Positions 8,724 to 16,796 of a stretch of 64,000 bases of DNA are shown here, in pieces. The position numbers were made by a program, and so were the translations under genes. Positions within the stretch are counted from its first letter, which is position 1; the number at the start of each line of letters is the position of its first letter. This DNA comes from Novosphingobium profundi (GTDB taxonomy: Bacteria; Pseudomonadota; Alphaproteobacteria; Sphingomonadales; Sphingomonadaceae): NCBI RefSeq assembly GCF_020524485.1, contig NZ_JAIVLF010000003.1, positions 806,001-870,000 of the forward strand, written 5' to 3'. The notes below the pieces were generated by a model, which was not told where the DNA came from, searched no databases, and saw only the letters and a list, made by a program, of their open reading frames with translations.

Positions 8724-9393
8724 GCAAGCGAGATTGCACCATGCCGCGCCTGTTCGGCAGGGCCTGTCCGGTGCCGATCGGTACCTTTGTCGAACCGCAA
8801 TTCCTGAGCCAGGCAAGCTTGCCAACCACCGGCCCCAAACGCACCCGTGACGCGCACTTTTGCAAGGCCATTTCGAGTGCTTGTTTGAGCGCAGTCCCGG
8901 CTGCCCCGCAGGCCGCGTCAATCGATGACTGCCCTGTCCAGAGTAAGGACGCGACTGGTGGACAAAATTCCGCCTCGCCGCCTCGTTCTTTCGAGACGTT
9001 ATTGCCCGTGCTTTACCAGTGCGGATCGACGGGGTCTCCCGTCGCAAAGGCCCGGCACAAAAGCGGATCGACCTCCAGGCGCGGGCGCTGCCGCATATCC
9101 GGTATCAGCCCGCATCGCTGACAGCCGAATGGGCCATGTGAACCGGCTTCACGCCATGTCTCGCAAGTGTCTCGCCCAAACAGTCACTATCTCTCTAAAA
9201 AACGATGTGCAGACAGATGCTTACGGGTGGCGCGAGACACCCTTTTCTCTTGCCCTCGCCACCATTTCCTTCCCTCGTGCTTTTCCCCGCCTTGCCTCCA
9301 ATTACCTCCCCCTCCCAAACCCTCCATCTTTCATATGCTCGCTATATGTTCTGTCTTTGTGGTCGAACTTGAGTCGCATGGAGGCATGACAGC
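8724..9393. other. 670-base gene-free stretch with a pyrimidine-rich tract
   Basis: No convincing gene. The plus strand from about 9236 to 9345 is almost pure C/T/A with very few G (CCTTCCCTCGTGCTTTTCCC is representative), a strong local skew just upstream of the small gene at 9394. Such C-rich, G-poor DNA can act as a Rho loading site in RNA or form triplex DNA; neither is shown. Confidence 0.4.
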
Positions 9394-9756
9394 ATGGGTG
9401 TTCACATGGAGGCTGGAGGCCGATCGAGCTTGGTCCTGACGGGCGATATCGATACGCGTCTCGATGTCCCTGCACGCGGGATTGCCGAGGGGTTTTCGCT
9501 GGCGTTTTCGGATGGAACCTTGCTGCGTGGGGCGTTCCTGGACGATGCTTCCAGCTGCCGTTTTGCCCTCGCGGTCGAGGGTGCGGCCCAGGTTCGCATC
9601 ACGCGTCACGAAGACGGTGACGGGGTCGATCTGAACTGGAATTTTGAGTGGATCACGCTCGCTTGCGGCCAGGAAACCTTACAGCCGGAAGCCGCCGATG
9701 CGGACGAGGATGTGCTGCAATTGACGCTCGACATCGTGGTCGAGGAGAGCGTCTAA
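9394..9756 (+). CDS. Hypothetical protein, 120 aa
   Basis: Unrecognised acidic, beta-rich protein (LVLTGDIDTRLDVPARGI, then VRITRHEDGDGVDLNWNFEW). GGAGG lies nine bases before the ATG, which supports the start and that it is a real gene. No signal peptide or membrane segment. It is convergent with the nucleotidyltransferase-HEPN gene, 21 bases apart, inside the integrative element. Confidence 0.6.
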   Translation: MGVHMEAGGRSSLVLTGDIDTRLDVPARGIAEGFSLAFSDGTLLRGAFLDDASSCRFALAVEGAAQVRITRHEDGDGVDLNWNFEWITLACGQETLQPEAADADEDVLQLTLDIVVEESV

Positions 9757-9777
9757 AGGGGAATGGAAGCCAGCCGG

Positions 9778-10707
9778 TCAGCTGGCTTCGCGGGCGGTCT
9801 CTTCGAGCTGGGCGATGCGCGCCGAGCACACGGTCTGGACGACGCGGCCGAGTTCCTCGACCTGTTCGCCGAGCCAGGTCAGCTCTTCCTCGCTGACGGT
9901 GTAGTGCTTGGAGTAGCGCGCCTTGACGTAGGCTTCCTTGAGCTTCTCGAACATGCCGCGCTGCCAGCGGTTCTCACGCGGCCAGGCGTAGACCAGCCGG
10001 GGATCGAGACGCTCGGCCTGGGTGCGCAGGAACGCCAGATTGTGGACGTGCGGGGTGTAGAAGGTAGAGACCAGAAGGACGCAGTGGTAGAGAAACTCTG
10101 CTGACTGGTGCAGGTCAAAAGCAGCTTCCCGAAATCGACCTTGAGACATCGTATATCTAGAGGTGTCGAGGCGGCCAGCTGCAGTTGGAAACCATTCCTC
10201 GAAGTACTCCTTCGCCAGATCCAGCGCCGCATGCGGGGTCTTGGGCTTGGGGGTCGTCAGCTCGCTGTCGTCGGCCTCGTAGAGCGCGATGCCGTCGCGG
10301 GCGATGTCCATGAAGAAGTAGCGGCCCTGGGCGAGCCCGTCGTTCACTTCCTGCATGGTGTGGACGATGAAATTGACCGGCGTCTTGAGGCTCTCGGTGA
10401 TGCCGTATTCGCGCATCAGCCGCTCGTCGACACGGGTCCAGTACTTGACCCGGTCGGTCAGCCGCTTGTCGCTGACGATCACCAGCAGATCGTAGTCCGA
10501 CTTGTAGCCCTTGGCGGTGTGCGGCTCGTCGATCCAGTTGCCCCGGGCATAGCTGCCGTAGAGCACGATCTTGAGGATACGCCCCTTCTTCTTCCAGTTC
10601 TGCGTCGAGAGCGCGAAGGCGTCCTCGAATTCCTCGAAGACGATCTGCACCACGCGTTCGAGCTCGCGCTGCTTGTTCGCCGGGAGATGGTCGAGGCTCG
10701 TTTTCAT
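9778..10707 (-). CDS. Nucleotidyltransferase-HEPN single-chain protein
   Basis: About 309 residues. The N-terminal half is a minimal nucleotidyltransferase with GSYARGNW and SDYDLLVIV, giving the G-S and D-x-D metal site. The C-terminal half is a HEPN domain (GRFREAAFDLHQSAEFLYH; later KARYSKHY). In two-gene MNT/HEPN toxin-antitoxin pairs the transferase AMPylates the HEPN RNase; here both are in one chain. The start is ATG 10707, or a GTG at 10713 with slightly better AGG spacing. Encoded in the integrative element, so a stabilisation or defence role is plausible but unproven. Confidence 0.82.
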   Translation of the reverse strand: MKTSLDHLPANKQRELERVVQIVFEEFEDAFALSTQNWKKKGRILKIVLYGSYARGNWIDEPHTAKGYKSDYDLLVIVSDKRLTDRVKYWTRVDERLMREYGITESLKTPVNFIVHTMQEVNDGLAQGRYFFMDIARDGIALYEADDSELTTPKPKTPHAALDLAKEYFEEWFPTAAGRLDTSRYTMSQGRFREAAFDLHQSAEFLYHCVLLVSTFYTPHVHNLAFLRTQAERLDPRLVYAWPRENRWQRGMFEKLKEAYVKARYSKHYTVSEEELTWLGEQVEELGRVVQTVCSARIAQLEETAREAS

Positions 10708-10755
10708 GGGCACAGACTCGCGCCTAACATCCTTGCTGCCAAGTGCAAAATGATG

Positions 10756-10784
10756 GCGGCCGGGGCCCTGTGGGCTCCGGCCGC
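10756..10784 (-). terminator. Hairpin after the sigma-like gene
   Basis: 13-bp GC-rich stem (10756-10768 with 10772-10784, one G-T pair) and a three-base loop, eight bases past the stop of the minus-strand sigma-like gene. It is followed on that strand by ATCATTTT, fitting an intrinsic terminator for the ardC unit. Confidence 0.6.
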
Positions 10785-10791
10785 GCGCATA

Positions 10792-11076
10792 TCACCATCC
10801 CTTGCGTTCCTGACGGCGCAGAGAACTGGCGATCATTTCGATTGCATGGGCCAGATGGGTCTCGGCCTGCACGTTCGAGATGCCAAGCTCGGCCGCGATC
10901 CGGGGCACGTTCAACCCTTCGATGCGGGCCAGACGAAAGGCCGCGTGCTCGGCATCGGGAAGCGAGGCCATCGCCCGCATATAGCGCCGGTTCCGGGGAT
11001 CAGTGATCTCGGTAAAGGCGCCCCTGAGCGACACCTCCCGGATACGCTGGACGAGGAAGGCAAGAGGCCGGATCAT
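10792..11076 (-). CDS. Sigma-70 region-4-like small protein
   Basis: 94 residues from the ATG at 11076 (MIRPLAFLVQRIREVSLRG). The second half (DAEHAAFRLARIEGLNVPRI, then AAELGISNVQAETHLAHAI) is the helix-turn-helix of sigma factor region 4, but no region 2 is present, so it cannot be a complete sigma factor. The ATG overlaps the ardC stop (ATGA), marking a coupled two-gene unit. Possible roles are a regulator of element genes or a DNA-binding partner of ArdC. Confidence 0.75.
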   Translation of the reverse strand: MIRPLAFLVQRIREVSLRGAFTEITDPRNRRYMRAMASLPDAEHAAFRLARIEGLNVPRIAAELGISNVQAETHLAHAIEMIASSLRRQERKGW

Positions 11077-11960
11077 GCCGCCTCCTCCCCGAAGGCAAGG
11101 AGGTAATCGGCGGCCTTGCTGGCGGCACTGGCCGCACGAAAGATCGCCTTTTCGTCCTCGCGCAAAACGGCAAGCCACGCCCCGATGTAATCGGCGTGCC
11201 GGACGGTCGGCGCGATCCCCAACGAGGCGCAAACAAAGGCGCTAGTCATCTCGGCGACCAGTTCCTCCCGGCCATACTTCGAGGAGCGATAACGGCCCGA
11301 CTGGTCCCGGTTGAGGCGGGTGGGATGCCCGGTCCAATGCCCCAGTTCATGAAGCGCGGTGCGGTACCAGTTGATCGGATCGGGGAAAGCGACCTGCGGC
11401 GGGACCATCACGAAGTCTTCGGCCGGGGCATAGTAGGCCTCGCGCCCACCTATCCGGAAGTCTGCGCCCGAAAGCTTTATGATCCGGTCGGCCTCGATCC
11501 GCGTCATGACCGGATCGGGCACGCTCGGGGCCACCCCGGCCTCGATGGGAAGCCCTTCACACTGGTCGAGATTAAAGACCGTGAACCGCTTGAGAAACGC
11601 CACGGTGCGCGCGTCGCGGTCCTCGCTCCGAGCCTTTTGCGCCTCGTCCTTGGGCGTGAAACGGTCGGCGTAACAAATGACCGTTCCCTTCTCCCCGCGC
11701 TTGACGTTGCCGCCTGCCTTCTCGGCCTGCTTGTAGGTAAGCCAGCGCTGCGAGGAATAGCCGCCTCCGATCCCGGCTGCCCACAGGATCAGCACGTTAA
11801 TGCCGCTATAGATTCGCCCGGTTACTCCATTCTGAGGCATCGTCACCGGGCACCGCGCCGCGTCCCACGGCTGCACCCACGGCACGCGGCCTTCCTCCAG
11901 CTCGGCAATGATCCGGTTCGTGACCTCTCCATAGAGGCTCTGACGGTTGTCCTTGGCCAT
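11073..11960 (-). CDS. ardC: ArdC-type antirestriction protein with zincin domain
   Basis: 295 residues. The N-terminal ssDNA-binding ArdC domain (SLYGEVTNRIIAELEEGRVP, then INVLILW, RWLTYKQAEKAGGNVKRGEK) precedes a zinc metallopeptidase-like domain with TALHELGHWTGH and the downstream EELVAEMTSAF. ArdC proteins shield incoming single-stranded DNA from host restriction and are carried by plasmids and ICEs. The gene is preceded by almost 400 bases of hairpin-rich DNA and followed by a coupled sigma-like gene. Confidence 0.88.
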   Translation of the reverse strand: MAKDNRQSLYGEVTNRIIAELEEGRVPWVQPWDAARCPVTMPQNGVTGRIYSGINVLILWAAGIGGGYSSQRWLTYKQAEKAGGNVKRGEKGTVICYADRFTPKDEAQKARSEDRDARTVAFLKRFTVFNLDQCEGLPIEAGVAPSVPDPVMTRIEADRIIKLSGADFRIGGREAYYAPAEDFVMVPPQVAFPDPINWYRTALHELGHWTGHPTRLNRDQSGRYRSSKYGREELVAEMTSAFVCASLGIAPTVRHADYIGAWLAVLREDEKAIFRAASAASKAADYLLAFGEEAA

Positions 11961-12112
11961 GCTCCTTCACTCCTTCCTTCAACCGCCATTGACCGGCGCC
12001 AGGGTGGCGGGGGGCGGCAGGAGCGAACCAGCAGCACCGCCGGCAAAAGGCGGGGCGCACCTGGCAAGGCCGTAACACCGTGAAGGACCCGGGAGCGCAG
12101 CGGACGGGTTGC

Positions 12113-12247
12113 GCCCCGTCGAGGCGGGGCTATCGGGCAGCGACGCCCCCCGTCACCTTGGAGCCGACAAAGGCCAACGCCGCCGCGCGGGTCAGCGCGG
12201 CGACACTTGAAGGGATGCAAGCCGCATCCCGCCCCGCCAAAGGCGGG
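12113..12247. other. Hairpin-rich leader upstream of ardC
   Basis: The 398 bases from 11961 to 12358 hold no gene. Within them four consecutive perfect hairpins occur in 135 bases: 12113-12118/12125-12130, 12181-12188/12195-12202, 12212-12218/12224-12230 and 12233-12238/12242-12247. The layout resembles leading-region promoters that fold in single-stranded DNA during conjugative entry, or a structured RNA leader. Confidence 0.5.
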
Positions 12248-12358
12248 CCGGAACGCACTGAGGGATCGTTATGGCTGTGCTGCCGAGACGCTAAAGAGCG
12301 GCTCGACCGGCATGCGAGCGGAGGTTGAGCCCGGCAAGGCTAAAGGCCTGGCACGCCC

Positions 12359-13516
12359 TTAGCGGCTTATCCGTGGTGAGGTGCAAAAAGACGCCCAATC
12401 GTTCATCATGATCCGACGCTTCTCCAGCAAGTTGCCGCGCCGATAGGCCGCCTCGGTCTTGTCCTTGACGGCATGGGCGAGGGCCGCCTCGGCAACGTCG
12501 CCCGAGTGATTGGTCGTCTCGCTCACCCAATCGCGAAAGGCCGAGCGAAAGCCGTGAGCGGTATAAGGCTCTTTCATTTCCTTGAGGAGCTTGGTCAGAG
12601 TCATATCGGACAAGGGCGCATTGCGGCGTGCCCCCGGAAAAATCAGCGGGCAATTGGCTATACGAAGTTCGAGGCAACGTTCGAGGATACAAAGGGCAGG
12701 GCGCGTGAGTGGCACGACATGCTCGCGCTGGGCCTTCATTCGCTCTTTCGGCAGTGTCCAAAGTCCAACTTTCAAGTCGATCTCGTCCCAGGTCGCGTGC
12801 CGCACTTCGCCAGAACGTGCCGCTGTCAGGATCGCAAATTGAAGGGCCAGACGACTGAACGATTCGCGCTCTCGTAGACGAAAAACGAACGCGGGCACCT
12901 TGTCATAGGGCATGGCCGCGAAATGGCCGTCCTTCTTGGGTTGGCGCGGCAGACCGCGCGTAACCGCACGCATGGGCGCCTCTGACTCGCGGTAGCCCGA
13001 CGCGTAGGCCCAATCGAGTATCGTTCCGATCCGTTGGCGGACCCGCCGCGCGGTCTCGGGCTTGGAAAGCCATATCTCTGCGAGCAAACCGCGAATCATG
13101 GGTCCCGTGATGTCATTGACTTGAAGATGCCCGATATGGGGGAAGGCATATGCCTCTAGCGTACTCGACCATTGGGCTTCGTGCTTCTCGTTGCGCCAGG
13201 TCTTGCGATGTGCGGCCAGAACCTTGGCTGCGGCTTCGCGAAAAGTCGGGATCCCCTGCGCCTTTCGCCGCTCGAAGATCGGATCGAGTCCAAGTTCAAC
13301 CCAACTTCGGATCTCCCGGGCTCGTTCGCGCGCATCGGCAAGCGATACCTTCGCGGCGCTGCCGAGCCCGAAGTCGCGGCGCATTCCATGCTTCTGTACT
13401 CGGCACACCCAGCTTTTCGAACCAGTAGGCTGGACGACGAGGTAGAGGCCGTCACCATCGCCCAACCGGCCTGGACGCCGGGCTGCCTTCACAGCCGTTG
13501 CGGAGAGCTTTCCCAT
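12359..13516 (-). CDS. int: Tyrosine recombinase (integrase) of the element
   Basis: 385 residues from the ATG at 13516 (MGKLSATAVKAARRPG), with GGGAG upstream. N-terminal DUF4102-type arm-binding domain (LGDGDGLYLVVQPTGSKSWV), a SAM-like core-binding domain, and the catalytic domain with TAARSGEVR (Arg), HGFRSAFRDW (His and Arg), ALAHAVKDKTEAAYRR (His and nucleophile Tyr). Phage P4-type integrases of this build insert at the 3' ends of tRNA genes; a tRNA-Ser 3' end lies 146 bases upstream, at the expected position. Confidence 0.93.
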   Translation of the reverse strand: MGKLSATAVKAARRPGRLGDGDGLYLVVQPTGSKSWVCRVQKHGMRRDFGLGSAAKVSLADARERAREIRSWVELGLDPIFERRKAQGIPTFREAAAKVLAAHRKTWRNEKHEAQWSSTLEAYAFPHIGHLQVNDITGPMIRGLLAEIWLSKPETARRVRQRIGTILDWAYASGYRESEAPMRAVTRGLPRQPKKDGHFAAMPYDKVPAFVFRLRERESFSRLALQFAILTAARSGEVRHATWDEIDLKVGLWTLPKERMKAQREHVVPLTRPALCILERCLELRIANCPLIFPGARRNAPLSDMTLTKLLKEMKEPYTAHGFRSAFRDWVSETTNHSGDVAEAALAHAVKDKTEAAYRRGNLLEKRRIMMNDWASFCTSPRISR

Positions 13517-13661
13517 GACCAAAATTCTCCCACATTCTTTCCCACATTTCCAATCGGTCACCGGTGGATGGGGCTGGATGCAGAAGGACGCGAATCACCA
13601 ATCAAACCAAGGAAACCCTTGGACTTTTCGGTGTTCGGCTGGATGTAGAAAAAGTGGCTAG

Positions 13662-13751
<90 letters not shown>

Positions 13752-13871
13752 GCTCGAAGTGCCATCTGCAGGATATGCCTGCGAGGTCAGGAAGAAGCGC
13801 GCCATTAATCCAACTTTGCGGGCTTGCCAAGCCCCTAAATGACAAAAAAGGGGAACATTTTTTCAGCTTGC

Positions 13872-13900
13872 TTGTCCGCCCCCCTCGCGGGGCCTATATT
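13872..13900 (+). promoter_or_regulatory. hspQ promoter for a leaderless transcript
   Basis: TTGTCC (13872-13877), 17-base spacer, TATATT (13895-13900). Transcription would begin about 13906-13908, at the hspQ ATG itself (13907), and no ribosome site precedes that ATG. A leaderless mRNA is the simplest reading. Confidence 0.5.
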
Positions 13901-13906
13901 GCATAT

Positions 13907-14287
13907 ATGAACAGAGCGTCCTTTTTCTCGCCTCAGGCCGGACGCGTGATCGATGCGCCGCGCCAGATGCGCGCCCGTTTTGCCATCGGCGACATCGTGC
14001 GCCACCGCGATCACGACTTCCGCGGCGTCGTCTTCGACATCGACCCTGTCTTCGCCAACAGCGAGGAATGGTACGAATCGATCCCGGCCGAGATCCGCCC
14101 CCTGCGCGAGCAGCCCTTCTACCACCTACTCGCCGAAGCCGACGATTCGAGCTACGTCGCCTACGTCAGCCAGCAGAACCTGACGGCCGATAACGAAGGC
14201 GGTCCGGTTGATCACCCCTCGCTCTCGCAGATCTTCGAAGACTACCGCAACGGCCGCTACCAGCTTCGTCGCAGCCTCGCGCATTAG
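13907..14287 (+). CDS. hspQ: Heat-shock protein HspQ / YccV-like
   Basis: 126 residues. The YccV domain is clear: ARFAIGDIVRHRDHDFRGVV, then FDIDPVFANSEEWY, QPFYHLLAE, and AYVSQQNL. HspQ binds hemimethylated DnaA-region DNA in E. coli and is a Lon specificity factor. The N-terminal 20 residues are poorly conserved. The start at 13907 sits directly at the predicted transcription start. Its stop codon lies inside a palindromic repeat that follows. Confidence 0.88.
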   Translation: MNRASFFSPQAGRVIDAPRQMRARFAIGDIVRHRDHDFRGVVFDIDPVFANSEEWYESIPAEIRPLREQPFYHLLAEADDSSYVAYVSQQNLTADNEGGPVDHPSLSQIFEDYRNGRYQLRRSLAH

Positions 14288-14395
14288 AGCGGCTTCCGAT
14301 TCGATTACATCGGATCAACCGCTCTAGATCATGGGTTTGACGCTTTTTCTGAACCAGCAGATGATTCCATCTGCCTGGAAAATGCTCCAAGCGCG
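14285..14395. repeat. Intergenic palindromic element with two hairpins
   Basis: Starts with TAGAGCGG (14285-14292), closed by CCGCTCTA (14319-14326) with an inner CCGAT/ATCGG pair, then GCAGATG-ATTC-CATCTGC (14357-14374) and an AAAATGCTCCA tail. Alphaproteobacterial genomes carry many dispersed elements of this general design; only one copy is in the window. It also may end hspQ transcription, because the first stem begins in the stop codon. Confidence 0.55.
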
Positions 14396-14421
14396 GCGGT
14401 TCGCGGCCCTGTCCGGCGATC

Positions 14422-16689
14422 TCAGATCGCCCAGCTACCACTTCCCGCCCATTGCAGCGCCGGGCCCTCTCCGGCCCGGCTTTCCACCAGGAGCGCGGAC
14501 AGGCTTGCCGCACAGACCGGATGTGAAAGCAGAAAGCCCTGCAACTCATGGCATCCCAGGTCGCGCAGGAATGCCAGTTGCATCGGGGTTTCCACCCCTT
14601 CGGCCGTTACGGCCATGCCGTGCACCCGCGCCACGCTGACGATGGCCTCCACCAACCCTGCCCCTTGCGGCGTTGAAATCGCCGCAACGAAGGACTTGTC
14701 GACCTTGATGCGGTCGACCGCCATGTCGCGGATGTGGCTGAGCGAGGAATAGCCCGTCCCGAAATCGTCGAGGGCACAGGCCACCTCCAGGTCACGCAGG
14801 GCCGCGATCGTGCTGCGCACATCGCGTGAGGAAGCCATGAGCGCGGTCTCGGTCATCTCCAGTTCAAGACGCTGCGGGGCGACTCCGGTCTCCTCGAGCA
14901 GGTCCCGGACACGGGCTACGAAATCGGTACACCGCATCTGCGAAGGCGAGATGTTGACGCTGACCCGCACGTCGGGCCAGGCCCGCGCGTCCTCGAGCGC
15001 GCGGCGCAGGACGAAGTTGCCCAGCGCCTCGATCAGCCCCGATTCCTCGGCCTGCGGAATGAAAGTGCCCGGGCCGATGAAACCGCGCTCGGGATGCTCC
15101 CAGCGCAACAAGGCCTCGACCGCCAGAATTACGCCGGTCCGGGCACAGTACATGGGCTGGTAATGGACGTGCAATTGCGCCGGGTCTTCGTGCACGGCGT
15201 AGCGCAGCGCCTGCACCAACTCTTCGCGCGCACGGATGTCCGCATCCATCGCCGGAGTGAAGAACAGGTAACGCCCGCGCCCCTCGGCCTTGGCCGTAGT
15301 GAGTGCGATGTCGACCCGGCGGGTCAGCTCGGTCCGCTCACGGCTGTCATCGGGAGCGAGAGCGACGCCAATGCTGCCGCCGATATAGGCGCGCGCGCCG
15401 AACAGGTCGAAGGGCCGGGCCAGTTGCTCGACAATGCGCGCGCAGATCCCCTCGACGGCCGCGCGGTCCTCGGGCTCGCAGATGGCAATGGCAAACTCGT
15501 CCCCCGCCATGCGCGCAACCATGTCGTAGTCGCGCACCTCGGCGCGCAGGCGCGCGGCCACCTGGCGGATCAGTTCATCACCCGCCGGATGGCCCAGGGT
15601 GTCGTTGATCAGCTTGAAGCGATCGAGGTCGATGCACAGCAGCGCCAGGTGCCCCGTCCCGTCCGGCCCCTGCTCGCAGCGCTCCAGCGCCTCATCGAGC
15701 CAGGCCTCGAACATCATGCGGTTGGCCAGCCCCGTCAGCGGATCGTGGAGAGCCTGATAGTGGGCTTCGCTGCGGCTGACGGCCAGGTCGCGGGTCCGCC
15801 GGGTCAGGCGGTTGGCGAGGAAAAAGACCACCGAGGCAACGAGCACCACCAACAGCATCGAAACGGGGCCGAGCGCGGAGACGACCTGCTGGCCCGGCGT
15901 GAAGGCCCGCCAGACGAGATAGCCCATGACCTGCCTGGAACGGTCGCGCAGCGGCGCGGAGGTCTCACCCGGTCCGGTCTGGGGACCGGACTGGTAGCGC
16001 ATTTCGGCCAACCCGAAGTGCTCTGCCAGACGCTCGAAAAAGGGGCCGTCGAGATAGGCGACCCCCACCACCATCGGCACCGCGCCCACGCGTTCGCCAT
16101 CGGACGCCCGGCCCGCCAGGACCGGCTTTACCGAGAGGATCGCGGGACGGCCGCGCAGGAAACGCAGATCCGCCACGACCGGCGTGCGCGTGCTCGAACC
16201 ATCGTTCTGGGTGCGGTTGCGGATGGTGGCCGCGCGCATCTGTTCGGCCAGCGGGGCGGCGTATTGCTCAATCCCGATGTAGCTGCGCGCCGCGACCCGC
16301 GCGTTGCCCCGAATCGCGTAGAGCGGCGCGCCTTCGGGCGACAGGAGATAGGTCTCGGCGAGGCCCGCGTAGTCGGTAAACCAGCGCTCGGCGAAAACGT
16401 CGAGCCATTCAAGGTCTGGCTCGCCGCTGGACAGCTGGCCCAGCAGCGCACGGGAGGACGCGCCGACCTCGAGGCCATGGCTCATCTGCTCGACACTTTG
16501 CGCCACCACGGTCTTCGCGGTCGCCTGGTCGCGCTCGCGCGCGATCCGGTCGACCTGGCCGCCGGACCACTGGAGCAGCGCGACCAGCATCGTGCCCAGA
16601 ACCATGATGGCGAGAGCCAGCGACAAGGCAAAGGCCGAACCGCTTCGGTCCGAACCTGCCCCGGGGGGATGGGCACGCCGTTCCTTCAC
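14422..16689 (-). CDS. CHASE4-GGDEF-EAL membrane c-di-GMP enzyme
   Basis: 755 residues from a GTG at 16689. Layout: TM1 (about 20-42), periplasmic CHASE4-like sensor (about 45-260), TM2 (about 265-290, LLVVLVASVVFFLANRL), GGDEF (about 310-465), EAL (about 480-730). The GGDEF site reads MAGDEF, a tolerated variant, with an RDYD I-site five residues upstream. The EAL domain has AVEALLRWEHP and DDFGTGYSS, so it looks catalytic. It could make or hydrolyse c-di-GMP in answer to a periplasmic signal; phosphodiesterase activity is the safer guess. Confidence 0.9.
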   Translation of the reverse strand: MKERRAHPPGAGSDRSGSAFALSLALAIMVLGTMLVALLQWSGGQVDRIARERDQATAKTVVAQSVEQMSHGLEVGASSRALLGQLSSGEPDLEWLDVFAERWFTDYAGLAETYLLSPEGAPLYAIRGNARVAARSYIGIEQYAAPLAEQMRAATIRNRTQNDGSSTRTPVVADLRFLRGRPAILSVKPVLAGRASDGERVGAVPMVVGVAYLDGPFFERLAEHFGLAEMRYQSGPQTGPGETSAPLRDRSRQVMGYLVWRAFTPGQQVVSALGPVSMLLVVLVASVVFFLANRLTRRTRDLAVSRSEAHYQALHDPLTGLANRMMFEAWLDEALERCEQGPDGTGHLALLCIDLDRFKLINDTLGHPAGDELIRQVAARLRAEVRDYDMVARMAGDEFAIAICEPEDRAAVEGICARIVEQLARPFDLFGARAYIGGSIGVALAPDDSRERTELTRRVDIALTTAKAEGRGRYLFFTPAMDADIRAREELVQALRYAVHEDPAQLHVHYQPMYCARTGVILAVEALLRWEHPERGFIGPGTFIPQAEESGLIEALGNFVLRRALEDARAWPDVRVSVNISPSQMRCTDFVARVRDLLEETGVAPQRLELEMTETALMASSRDVRSTIAALRDLEVACALDDFGTGYSSLSHIRDMAVDRIKVDKSFVAAISTPQGAGLVEAIVSVARVHGMAVTAEGVETPMQLAFLRDLGCHELQGFLLSHPVCAASLSALLVESRAGEGPALQWAGSGSWAI

Positions 16690-16796
16690 GGGCGCCAGAC
16701 TGCCCCCGCAAGGGATGCAATTTGGTTAATGTCCCAAGCCACCTTCTGCCTTCCCCAACAAATCCTCGTGTGTGGCAGATTCGGCATGAACGAGAT

